A stretch of 64,000 nt of DNA from the NCBI GenBank assembly GCA_902780235.1, contig CACZEL010000001.1, positions 124,001-188,000 of the forward strand, given 5' to 3'. The translations under genes and the position numbers were made by a program. This stretch comes from an uncultured Bacteroidales bacterium (GTDB taxonomy: Bacteria; Bacteroidota; Bacteroidia; Bacteroidales; Paludibacteraceae). This document shows, in pieces, positions 26,009 to 34,004 of this stretch. The stretch's first letter is position 1; every line of letters begins with the position of its first letter. The notes beneath the pieces are model-generated. The model was not told where the DNA came from. It did no database searches and saw only the letters and a list, made by a program, of their open reading frames with translations.

Positions 26009-26956
26009 TTATTTGCTCCACCCAAAACGTTCTCTACCGATCCGCTCGACATCTTCGCGATTGGTGAAAGCCGTGGTACCGCCGGCTGCCGTCGTGTTGA
26101 CTGCACCGGTCATGTTACCGTACTCCTGACATTTATCCAGCGGATCGCCGGCTGCCAGACGTGCGATGAAACCGCTGTTGAAACTGTCGCCGGCACCGAT
26201 ACAATCGACCACATGCTCGTTCAGCAGCGCTTTCTGCATGCGGTCTGGTTGACCCTTGCGCATCAGCAGACTACCCTTACTGCCGCACTTGATGACGGCT
26301 GCATTGGCGTACGGACGGATCTTCTCGATCGCTTCTTCGAGTGTTGCACTCTTCGTCAGGAACTTGAGCTCCGTCTCGTTCGGCATGAACACCGTCAGCA
26401 GCGGCAGCACCGCCTTATAATCGAGATCCCAGGTCTCCGTCGGGTCCCATTGGCTGTCCAGCGACGTGGTGACGCCGTTCTCCTTACAGAGTTCGAGGAT
26501 CTGCATCAGGTCGCGCTTCACGCCGCTTTGCATAAAGATCGACGAGATATGAATATGTTTCGCCTGCTTGAACACGTCCGGATTGATGTCATCCAGCGAC
26601 ATATAATCCATCGCACCCTGATAGGTCAGGTTCGCGCGGTCCTCATCGTAACTCATACAGATCGTGGCACCCGTCGCGTACTTATCCTGACGAATCAGAT
26701 AACGGGTATCGACGCCTTTGGCACGCAGACTCGTCTCTACAAGGTCACCGAAACTGTCGTCTCCGATCATGCCGCAGAACGCTACTTTGGCTCCGAGAGC
26801 TGCTGCATTGGCAGCGAAGATAGCCGTTGAGCTACCCAAAGTAAGGGTCATCTGCTTGGCAAACTTCTCTTTGCCGATCTCGGGTTCACCTTCAATCTGA
26901 TTCAAGATCAGATCCACATTCAATTCGCCTAAAGCGATAATATCGAAATTTTTCAT
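26009..26956 (-). CDS. PfkB-family sugar or sugar-phosphate kinase
   Basis: 315 residues from MKNFDIIALGELNVD at 26956, which restores the usual family opening; six codons upstream are dispensable. Family motifs: LGSSTAIFAANAAALG (glycine-rich substrate lid), MPNETEL, and GAGDSFNSGF with the catalytic aspartate. No signal peptide. Spacing after agaS, gatZ and the CE7 gene suggests it acts as tagatose-6-phosphate kinase in galactosamine breakdown. It could instead phosphorylate GalNAc or galactosamine itself, the step otherwise missing here. Family sure, substrate inferred. Confidence 0.85.
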   Translation of the reverse strand: MKNFDIIALGELNVDLILNQIEGEPEIGKEKFAKQMTLTLGSSTAIFAANAAALGAKVAFCGMIGDDSFGDLVETSLRAKGVDTRYLIRQDKYATGATICMSYDEDRANLTYQGAMDYMSLDDINPDVFKQAKHIHISSIFMQSGVKRDLMQILELCKENGVTTSLDSQWDPTETWDLDYKAVLPLLTVFMPNETELKFLTKSATLEEAIEKIRPYANAAVIKCGSKGSLLMRKGQPDRMQKALLNEHVVDCIGAGDSFNSGFIARLAAGDPLDKCQEYGNMTGAVNTTAAGGTTAFTNREDVERIGRERFGWSK

Positions 26957-26961
26957 GGTCC

Positions 26962-26989
26962 TTTCAATTTTCAATTTTCATTTTTCAAT
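26962..26989. repeat. Heptamer array (TTTCAAT)x4
   Basis: TTTCAAT, TTTCAAT, TTTCATT, TTTCAAT between the CE7 stop and the kinase start, filling almost the whole spacer. Confidence 0.9.
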
Positions 26990-28387
26990 TTACATGAATT
27001 TCTTCCGGAAATTCTCTATCATCGTCCACCAGTTCTTCGGGTAGTCATGCGTCATCTCCGGATAGAAATGGTACTCTTTGTTCTCCGCCGGCGTCAGCAG
27101 GTTGTTATACGGCGCAATATTCGTATGCGGCGGACAAGTGGTGTCCTTTCCTCCGCTCGTTGCCAACACGCCGCAGCTGATCCGTGTCGCAAGGTTCTTC
27201 GTATCGAAATACGACAGGAAAGCGTACATCTCCTCGTCCGTCATGCCCATGGCCTTGGCTGCCGCCTTCGCCGTAGAACCCGGCCAGTCCACGATCTGGA
27301 AATAGTCCGGGAAATCGCCTAAGAAAGCGACGTTCGCGCAAATCGCCGTGAACGGATAATTGCTCAACGCAGCCGCAGCATAACTCAGCGCACCGCCCTG
27401 ACTCGATCCCTCGGCAAACAAGTGATCCATGTCGCTCGTCGCACGCGTGGCCATGAAGTCCACTGCGCGCACGCAGTCCATGAACGCGCCTCTGTAATAA
27501 TAGGAGTCTTTGTGGCCGAACTCATACGAACACCAGTCGCCGTAAATATTCACCAAGTCACCCAAACCATCGGGTTCGCGACTACTCTCGGGACGATTGT
27601 TGATATACTGACCGCGATGCGAGAGATAGAACTCCGCATAGTTCGATCCGTTACCCGACGGACACTCTACTTTCGTCTTGCTGTTCTGCGAATCATAACC
27701 GTAGAAATGCATCAGCACCGGGTGCTTCTGATCGTCTTGCGGTTCGCAGTAATACCCGCGAATGATCACCGGTTCGCCCTCCAATCCATCCGGCACGGAA
27801 CGCAGTTCCACCAGATAGACCTTGCGCTGTGCAGTGCTCTTGTTGGGCAACTCGATCAGGTTAGCCTGCATGTCGATCGCTGCCAACTGCTCTTTCGCCG
27901 TCTGCCAGAACTGGTCATAATCGGGCTGTTTGTCCGGTTCGGAGACGATGTCAAACACATCGATACCGAAATTGAGCACACCTGCATTCTTGCCTTCTAC
28001 GTAGCAGTTCGCTTTGTAGAAACCCGGTGCCAGGTCGTCCTCGGTCGTCAGCACGTAGTCCACCTCACTCTTACCGGCGATCTCGATGCTGTCGAGCACT
28101 TCGGTCACCACTTGCCGCATGTCCGAGGTGATCTTACCTTTGACCTCCACCTTCACTTTCGCGACGTTCGGGTTCGTGATATGAATCGTCACCTGCGGTT
28201 TGCCGCTCCAGAGGCAGTCGTCCGTAATGACCACTGCCTTCTCGATGAGCGACATGTCCGCAGGTTCTACCTGCTCTTCCGGCTGCTGCGGTTCTTCCGC
28301 CAGCTTCGGTTTCTCGCATCCGCATGCCCCGAACAGCACGACCAGCGAAAAGAGGAGAACGAAATATTTCTTACTTGAGATAATCAT
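26990..28387 (-). CDS. CE7 / AXE1-type acetyl esterase, lipoprotein
   Basis: 465 residues. Signal ends VVLFGAC, so a lipoprotein. After an N-terminal beta-sandwich (about 40-145) comes the alpha/beta-hydrolase fold with CE7 hallmarks: LSHRGQ (the RGQ motif), EGSSQGGAL (nucleophile serine), GGKDTTCPP (Asp) and EMTHDYPKN (His). CE7 enzymes remove O-acetyl groups from small sugars or oligosaccharides. The gene starts 17 bases inside the end of gatZ, so they are translationally coupled. An exported esterase in a galactosamine operon suggests the glycan is O-acetylated, or less likely that the enzyme de-N-acetylates. Confidence 0.85.
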   Translation of the reverse strand: MIISSKKYFVLLFSLVVLFGACGCEKPKLAEEPQQPEEQVEPADMSLIEKAVVITDDCLWSGKPQVTIHITNPNVAKVKVEVKGKITSDMRQVVTEVLDSIEIAGKSEVDYVLTTEDDLAPGFYKANCYVEGKNAGVLNFGIDVFDIVSEPDKQPDYDQFWQTAKEQLAAIDMQANLIELPNKSTAQRKVYLVELRSVPDGLEGEPVIIRGYYCEPQDDQKHPVLMHFYGYDSQNSKTKVECPSGNGSNYAEFYLSHRGQYINNRPESSREPDGLGDLVNIYGDWCSYEFGHKDSYYYRGAFMDCVRAVDFMATRATSDMDHLFAEGSSQGGALSYAAAALSNYPFTAICANVAFLGDFPDYFQIVDWPGSTAKAAAKAMGMTDEEMYAFLSYFDTKNLATRISCGVLATSGGKDTTCPPHTNIAPYNNLLTPAENKEYHFYPEMTHDYPKNWWTMIENFRKKFM

Positions 28388-29600
28388 TCAGGTTCACAAT
28401 ATTGAATGCGTTATAATACTTGTCCATATTATGCTCGATGCGCATGAGGACTACCTCTTCGGCGTGGATACCCAGACGCTCGAGGTTCTCATACAGGGTC
28501 TGACGAGCAACGAGAGCCTCCGGTTTCTGCCAGATGTAACGGCAACCGGTCTTCACGAGCCACAACTGACGATCCGGCGTGCAGTCCTTCAGGTCCTTGC
28601 CTACCTCTTCGCCATGCAACCATTTCTTCCAGCGGTTGCTGTCATACACGCATTGCCACAGCACTTGGGTCATGTTACTCAACTGAGCAATCTTGCCCTC
28701 TGCGTACAGTTTCTTCTCTTCCTCTTCGAGCTCTGCCAACGCGTCGTACTCGTTCATCGTGAACTCCGGTCCTACGTTCGCAGCACCCATACCTGCCTTC
28801 GGATAATCCTCGGGGTTCTCCACATCGTCGCTGTAGTGACCCTTGATATAGCTGCCGTACGGACGAACTTTCGCCGTCAGGTTACGAGCCACCTCCGGAT
28901 CAAAGAAGGTGGTGTGCAGGTCGGTACCTACCTTACCTACGATGAAGCAAGGCCATACGTCGTCCAGACCAACCTCATGCAGACCGGCTTTCAGACCCTC
29001 CAGGAACGTGTCAAACGTCTTCTCGTCTGCCAAACCACCGTGCACCTCTTCGGTACCTACCTCATAAGAGATCGGCGCAATATTATGCGCTTTGCGGAAG
29101 TCCTCGGCATGCTTGATGAGCTCTACCGTACGTTTTACTACGACGTGAATATCAATGATCTCGCCCTTCGGCAGGAAGATATCTACCGTCGGATCTACGT
29201 GAATCAGGTCATAACCGGCCAAGATAGCAGCCTCATAACTCTTCTTCACGCCGTCCATCGCACGCTCGGTGTCCCAACGCTCGATCGATTGTTTGTCCTT
29301 CAACCACGGACCGCCGTGATCGATAGCCACTACGTACGGACCCGTGTAATGAACAGCCGCAGCCTCACGAGCCAAAATCTTCGTGAAAGCCTCTTGCGTC
29401 ATGCCGGTATAACCGCCGTCGCAGTCCACTTGGTTCAAGGTCGTAGCGAAATAGATCGGCGCGTTGTTACGCTTCGCTGCGCGGAACGATGCTTTGATTA
29501 CGGACAAGGAGTTCGGACATGCTGCAAACAAGGTCATAGGAACTCCGGTTGCTTTCTTTCTCTCCTCCATCACTTGGAGAATATGCTCAGTCTTTTTCAT
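28371..29600 (-). CDS. kbaZ: Tagatose-1,6-bisphosphate aldolase non-catalytic subunit (GatZ/KbaZ type)
   Basis: 409 residues, cytoplasmic, matching PF08013. Characteristic segments are TLFAACPNSLSVI near the start, VAIDHGG, GYDLIHVDPTVD, ISYEVGTEEVHGG, and KVGTDLHTTFFDP. In enterobacteria the GatZ/KbaZ subunit stabilises the class II aldolase GatY/KbaY, which cleaves tagatose-1,6-bisphosphate to DHAP and glyceraldehyde-3-phosphate. No GatY/KbaY gene is in the window, so the partner must be elsewhere or this subunit acts differently. It follows agaS by 112 bases that contain paired decamer arrays. Confidence 0.88.
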   Translation of the reverse strand: MKKTEHILQVMEERKKATGVPMTLFAACPNSLSVIKASFRAAKRNNAPIYFATTLNQVDCDGGYTGMTQEAFTKILAREAAAVHYTGPYVVAIDHGGPWLKDKQSIERWDTERAMDGVKKSYEAAILAGYDLIHVDPTVDIFLPKGEIIDIHVVVKRTVELIKHAEDFRKAHNIAPISYEVGTEEVHGGLADEKTFDTFLEGLKAGLHEVGLDDVWPCFIVGKVGTDLHTTFFDPEVARNLTAKVRPYGSYIKGHYSDDVENPEDYPKAGMGAANVGPEFTMNEYDALAELEEEEKKLYAEGKIAQLSNMTQVLWQCVYDSNRWKKWLHGEEVGKDLKDCTPDRQLWLVKTGCRYIWQKPEALVARQTLYENLERLGIHAEEVVLMRIEHNMDKYYNAFNIVNLNDYLK

Positions 29601-29610
29601 AAAAAACTAT

Positions 29611-29720
29611 TTTGTTTGATATTGTTTCACAATGTTTGATATTGTTTGATGCTTCGCGTTTGAGGTGGTTAACGATGTCAAACGATTTCAAACTACCTCA
29701 AACGATCTCAAACTATTCGT
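29611..29720. repeat. Two opposed decamer arrays (four units each) in the agaS-kbaZ spacer
   Basis: 29611-29650 holds four 10-base units built on GTTTGAT (one reads GTTTCAC); 29671-29720 holds five built on TCAAACKAT, the last running into the agaS stop codon at 29713. The two sets are complementary (GTTTGA against TCAAAC), so the spacer can fold into an interrupted hairpin. Confidence 0.75.
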
Positions 29721-30837
29721 AGATGGTCACGCCTTCTACCACGCGGTGGATATTTCCGCTTACGCTCGGTGCATCCGGATTCAACCCGTGTGCCAGCGAA
29801 GCATAGTAGCCTAACAGTTGACCAACTAATACATATGCCACGATGCCGTAGAAATCATTCTCCTTCGGACCGTACGGCATGCGAACGACGAGATCGGCCT
29901 TTACATCCGGTAACTCAGGAGCCTTACCGGCAATGACGATGATCTGTGCAACCGGCGTATTGTTGGCATCCACCTGCTTCACGAGGTCGCGCTCGTAGCG
30001 CTGCACGTCCTCCTGCTCGGTCATCAGGTAAACGACGATCGACTTCGAGTTAACAACAGCCTTCGGGCCATGACGGAAGCCCAAGAAAGAATCGAACTTA
30101 CAAACGACAGCACCGTCGGTCAACTCCTGCAACTTCAGATGGCACTCTTCGGCGATGCCTTTCAGCGCACCCGAACCGAGGAACACGCCTCTTTCGAACG
30201 GACGACTTGCGATCTCTTTCAACTTGTCCTCATACTCCGCGATCACAGCCTCTGCGTTCTTCGCTACGCTGTCGATCATCTCCACGTCGTTCTCCAGCGT
30301 GTCGATATGACCGAGCATCAGGCAGGTCAGCAGCATCGTCGAGAACGAACTCGTCATAGCCAACGACTTGTCATCTGTCTCCTCCGGCAACAGCAGCAAC
30401 AGGATATTCTCCTTACCCTCTGCTTGCTGTGCAAGTTTACCGTTCTTGTTACACGTGATATACACATGGGCTACGTTCTTGCATTGTTTATTCGCCAGAT
30501 TGACAGCACCCACACTCTCCGGGCTGTTACCCGAACGGGCAAAACTAACCAACAGCAACGGTTTGTCCGGATTGAGCAGATAGTTCGCATGGGTGATGAT
30601 GTCCGTCGTCGCTACCGAGCGCACATTATGCCACATGCCGCGCATCACCGGTTGCAACGCATCGCCGATGAAGGCCGACGTACCGGCACCCGTCAACACG
30701 ACATCCGTCTCCGGGGTTAAATACTTGTGCATAAACGCACTGACCGCTTCCCGATTTTCCAACAACGCTTTCAGCTCCTTCCGCCACATTGCCGGCTGCT
30801 GATGAATCTCATTAAAAGTAAAACCTGTGTTTGCCAT
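29713..30837 (-). CDS. agaS: AgaS-family galactosamine-6-phosphate deaminase/isomerase
   Basis: 374 residues with two SIS domains. The first (about 35-185) has VVLTGAGTSAFIGDAL and LVSFARSGNSPESVGA; the second (about 205-350) has GVFLGSGALKGIAEEC and the AgaS-typical CKFDSFLGFRHGPKAV. AgaS converts galactosamine-6-phosphate to tagatose-6-phosphate and ammonia. It heads an operon with kbaZ, the CE7 gene and the PfkB kinase, and is preceded by a TTTC-rich putative operator. No N-acetylgalactosamine-6-phosphate deacetylase (AgaA/NagA type) is visible nearby. Confidence 0.9.
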   Translation of the reverse strand: MANTGFTFNEIHQQPAMWRKELKALLENREAVSAFMHKYLTPETDVVLTGAGTSAFIGDALQPVMRGMWHNVRSVATTDIITHANYLLNPDKPLLLVSFARSGNSPESVGAVNLANKQCKNVAHVYITCNKNGKLAQQAEGKENILLLLLPEETDDKSLAMTSSFSTMLLTCLMLGHIDTLENDVEMIDSVAKNAEAVIAEYEDKLKEIASRPFERGVFLGSGALKGIAEECHLKLQELTDGAVVCKFDSFLGFRHGPKAVVNSKSIVVYLMTEQEDVQRYERDLVKQVDANNTPVAQIIVIAGKAPELPDVKADLVVRMPYGPKENDFYGIVAYVLVGQLLGYYASLAHGLNPDAPSVSGNIHRVVEGVTIYE

Positions 30838-30897
30838 ACTATTTGTGTTTTTAATTGTTATATCGACCTATCTTGGGCGATCCCCAAAAATCCGTGG

Positions 30898-30905
30898 CAA
30901 AATTA
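30898..30905 (-). promoter_or_regulatory. Probable -7 element of the agaS operon
   Basis: Minus strand TAATTTTG, about 60 bases upstream of the agaS ATG. The -33 position reads CATA, a weak match, consistent with a regulated promoter. Confidence 0.5.
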
Positions 30906-30972
30906 CTCGTTTTTCCTTATATATTTATGCGCGCGTATTATGTTTTTCAGCATACTTTCGAAACAAAAAAAT

Positions 30973-30999
30973 GCAACACGCCGAAAATCAGCATGTTGC
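30973..30999 (-). terminator. Terminator of the 31034 gene
   Basis: Hairpin GCAACACGC / GCATGTTGC with one mismatch, followed on the minus strand by seven T residues. It separates the 31034 gene from the agaS promoter. Confidence 0.75.
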
Positions 31000-31002
31000 A
31001 CG

Positions 31003-31031
31003 TTTCGTTTCTTCTTTCGTAACGTTTCGAA
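31003..31031 (+). promoter_or_regulatory. TTTC-rich candidate operator upstream of agaS (17-base motif copy 2)
   Basis: TTTC occurs at 31003, 31008, 31015 and 31025. Positions 31015-31031 read TTTCGTAACGTTTCGAA, differing from copy 1 (11437) at two positions. E. coli AgaR operators are also TTTC-rich. It lies just after the stop of the 31034 gene, upstream of the agaS promoter. Confidence 0.5.
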
Positions 31032-31033
31032 CT

Positions 31034-33880
31034 TTATTTCATTTCTTCACCGACCACATTGAAGGTGCGTCCGTTGCTGCGGATGAGCAGCATGTGATCG
31101 CGGAGCAGTTTTTGCGGCTTCTCGCCGGCGGAAACATTCTCTACATCCCAGTGCTCTACCGCATAGATAGCAGCATCGTAGGCATCGCTCATAGCCTGAT
31201 ATGCATTGGCAAGGTCTTCCTCTGTAGCATCCTCGGAGAGGTAGATGGCGATAGCGGGATCGATAGCGGCCTTATAGGTCTCGGCGATCTCCGTAAATTC
31301 GTATTTCATGAGGTCGTAGTAGAAATCCAAAACACTGACTGCCACATCGAGGCGGTAGATGTAGTTTTCGAGATCCTCTTTGGCTTGGTTAATCTCCTCT
31401 TGCGTAGCATCAGGGTCGTTGGCTACAGCCTCAGCCGACTCAATGGCATGAAGAAGGTATGCAGCCAAGTCGGCAATGCCGGGCTTGTTCTTTTCCTCTG
31501 CCATGATGAGCAGATTGTCGTAGATGTCGCGGGCATCGAAAATGGCCAGTTCCAGAGAGATCGTATTGGTAGTCTCTTGCACGAGACGTACCGGCAGACC
31601 ACATTCACGGCTGATATTAGAGGTATAGTACCATCGGTTATACCCCTGCTGAATATAGACCGTCCATGCATACTCGGAAGTCTGGACGTATTCATCGGTA
31701 TAAGGCGTTGATGTCCAGAAACGCAAGGGCTGGTTGTTGTAAACTATCTGATCCCTTGCGGCTTCTTGATCGCGATAGCGGAGCAGTGCAGCCGGCAGAA
31801 AGACCGCTCCGTTGGCTTCCATCTCCGCCCATTGTTCATCGGTCAGCACGTTGTCGTTCTCGTTCATGGTAGAACAGTTCAGGTAGTCGGGATACACGGC
31901 CATGACTTTGGGAAGCACGATGCGTCCTTTGATGCCATGCACGATAGCTGCCGCGTGGCTCTGATATTCGAACAGGTACTCCCACTCTTCTTTGCTGAGG
32001 GTGAACCACTGATTCGGTTCGTTGCCGCCGTTACGAATCGGGTTGATACCCCAATCGGTGAAGTCCAGATAGCGGTTGTAGTCCCAATCATCCAGCGTCG
32101 GGTGGTTGCCCGTGCCCCATCCGAAGAGGTCGAACCACTCGGCATAGCCTTCCGAGATACTGATGTTATGCTCTTTGCTCAGGTAGTCCCATTGGTTCTC
32201 CGCAAACTGCCAGGTCTGAACATAGTCGTTGTACTGCAGGTTACCTTGCGAGAAGATGACGACCTTGTCCTCGCCGACAAGGAACTTGCCGGTGAGCGGT
32301 TTCTCCGAGTTGTAGGTCACGGGCGCCACCTCGGGTTCGGGCAAGGTCGGCGCCTGAACGAGACGTACTTGCGCAGCCGACAAGATACAGAGGTGTGTTT
32401 CCTGCCCGAAATAGAAATTATAATGCTTATCCATACTGAGCACATAGGCATGGTTCTCGTCGGCACTGCCGCTCATGTTTTGCGGTGTGGAGGTCCAGAG
32501 ATCGCCATTGGGCAGGAAGACCGCACCGGCCTCCTCCATGCGTTGCCAATCCTCCAGACTGTAGGTGTTCAAGTCATAGGGATCATACGAACTGTATCTC
32601 CAGCCCGGCCTGAACTTCAGTCCCTTGGGCATGTGCCAAGTGTCCGGCAGCAGCATATAACCCACGACGCCGTTCACGGTCGCAGAAGCAGCCTTTTGGG
32701 CGGCGTTGGGACGTTCCTCCAGCAGGTACTGCCATTCGTCGAAACTCAGCGTACGCCATTGGTTCGGCTGACCGCCTCCGTTGGCGATGGCGCGCGTACC
32801 GAAGTCCACGTAGTCAGCACCCGTGGACGAAGCCGTTGTCTGCAGGATGAAATCGTTCTCCATACCCCAACTGAAGATATCGATCCATGCTTTCGTGTAT
32901 TTGGTGCGATAGTCGTTATCCGTACTGCGCTCCCATTGGTTGGCTGCGAACTGGAAAGTATCCAACTGCGGGAAATACTGCAAGTCACCCTGCGAGAAAA
33001 CGATCTGCTCGCCATCGGCATTGATGGTGAAACGGCCGCGCAGAGGCTTAGCCTCCGCATACTCGATATCAATCGGATCGGGCTCTACGTCCTGCACCAG
33101 ACGCACTGACAGACCGTACGACTTGTCAAAACTGTGCCCGGTGTTTTCGTAGATGTAATATTCGCTGTCGTAGCCGGAGTCCCGCAGGCGTTTTATTTCC
33201 ACGTCACATGCACTGCCGGCATCTTTCTCCGTGGACGACCAGTAGTAGAAATAACCGGTCTGCCCCCATTGGATCGTACCTGCGCGCCATCCGCTTGCCG
33301 GGATACAGACGGCACCGGCGGCTTCTAAATCAGCCCATTCGGCAGCAGTATAGACCGGGCGCTCATAGTCGTAGTAACGGCCTATCCGTCCACCCGTCCA
33401 GTTGTCCGGCAGCAGCACATAGCATAAGTAACCGCCTACGCTGGCTTGACCGCGCAGCTGAAAGGCTTTTGGACGCTGGTTGATGATGAAGTCCCACTCG
33501 TCGATCGTCAGCGTGCGCCATAGGTTCGGCTGGTTGCCTCCGTTCGAGATGGCATTGCTGCCCCAATCGACAAAACTGCTCAGCACGGCATCGGTCTGCG
33601 TCGGCTGCAGACCCGTACCCCATCCGAACAGATCGATCCAACCGGTGAACGTGTCCGAGACGGACTCGTTATCGGCCTTGGAGACGTAGTTGAACTGCTG
33701 CGGCGCAAAACGCCATGTTTGCGTACTGGCTTGATACTGCAGGTTTCCCTGCGAGAAAACGATCTGGTCTCCTTGGGCATTGATGGTGAACTTGCCGGTC
33801 AAGGCTCCCTCTGTAGCAAAAAGCGACATGCTGCCGATCAGCAGCGCAAGAATCAAAAACAGGTGTTTGGTGTTAGTCAT
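31034..33880 (-). CDS. Secreted protein with three Fib_succ_major-like repeats
   Basis: 948 residues, signal ends SMSLFA. Three repeats of about 250 residues each open with GKFxVxxxxxxxFSQGNLQY or GRFTINADG and run through WIDxFxWGxG, NQWRTLSxDEWxYL, a GAVFLP segment and a closing VRLVQ. These resemble the Fibrobacter succinogenes major paralogous domain (DUF1566/FGE-like fold) common in Bacteroidales secreted proteins. A helical region of about 130 residues (LELAIFDARDIYDNL, DPDATQEEINQAKEDLENYI) follows, then the shared C-terminal signature (LLRDHMLLIRSNGRTFNVVG). Role unknown; likely surface-exposed binding or adhesion. It has its own promoter and terminator. Confidence 0.72.
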   Translation of the reverse strand: MTNTKHLFLILALLIGSMSLFATEGALTGKFTINAQGDQIVFSQGNLQYQASTQTWRFAPQQFNYVSKADNESVSDTFTGWIDLFGWGTGLQPTQTDAVLSSFVDWGSNAISNGGNQPNLWRTLTIDEWDFIINQRPKAFQLRGQASVGGYLCYVLLPDNWTGGRIGRYYDYERPVYTAAEWADLEAAGAVCIPASGWRAGTIQWGQTGYFYYWSSTEKDAGSACDVEIKRLRDSGYDSEYYIYENTGHSFDKSYGLSVRLVQDVEPDPIDIEYAEAKPLRGRFTINADGEQIVFSQGDLQYFPQLDTFQFAANQWERSTDNDYRTKYTKAWIDIFSWGMENDFILQTTASSTGADYVDFGTRAIANGGGQPNQWRTLSFDEWQYLLEERPNAAQKAASATVNGVVGYMLLPDTWHMPKGLKFRPGWRYSSYDPYDLNTYSLEDWQRMEEAGAVFLPNGDLWTSTPQNMSGSADENHAYVLSMDKHYNFYFGQETHLCILSAAQVRLVQAPTLPEPEVAPVTYNSEKPLTGKFLVGEDKVVIFSQGNLQYNDYVQTWQFAENQWDYLSKEHNISISEGYAEWFDLFGWGTGNHPTLDDWDYNRYLDFTDWGINPIRNGGNEPNQWFTLSKEEWEYLFEYQSHAAAIVHGIKGRIVLPKVMAVYPDYLNCSTMNENDNVLTDEQWAEMEANGAVFLPAALLRYRDQEAARDQIVYNNQPLRFWTSTPYTDEYVQTSEYAWTVYIQQGYNRWYYTSNISRECGLPVRLVQETTNTISLELAIFDARDIYDNLLIMAEEKNKPGIADLAAYLLHAIESAEAVANDPDATQEEINQAKEDLENYIYRLDVAVSVLDFYYDLMKYEFTEIAETYKAAIDPAIAIYLSEDATEEDLANAYQAMSDAYDAAIYAVEHWDVENVSAGEKPQKLLRDHMLLIRSNGRTFNVVGEEMK

Positions 33881-33905
33881 AATACGATTTATTCAAATTT
33901 GCGCA

Positions 33906-33937
33906 CAAAAGTACTACATTTTTTTAATATATGCAAG
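33906..33937 (-). promoter_or_regulatory. Promoter of the 31034 gene
   Basis: Minus strand CTTG, 20-base spacer, TACTTTTG, 26 bases upstream of the ATG. The -33 box extends to CTTGCATATA. Confidence 0.75.
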
Positions 33938-33942
33938 TTTTA

Positions 33943-33974
33943 TTTGCATATTCCGATTTTTTGTTGTATCTTTG
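33943..33974 (+). promoter_or_regulatory. Promoter of the 34005 gene
   Basis: TTTG at 33943, 20-base spacer, TATCTTTG at 33967-33974, exact consensus. From TATTTGCATATT through CAGCCGAAATT it aligns without gaps to the promoter of the DeoR-type gene (11475). Confidence 0.85.
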
Positions 33975-34004
33975 CAGCCGAAATTCACTTAAATCACAAA
34001 TCAT

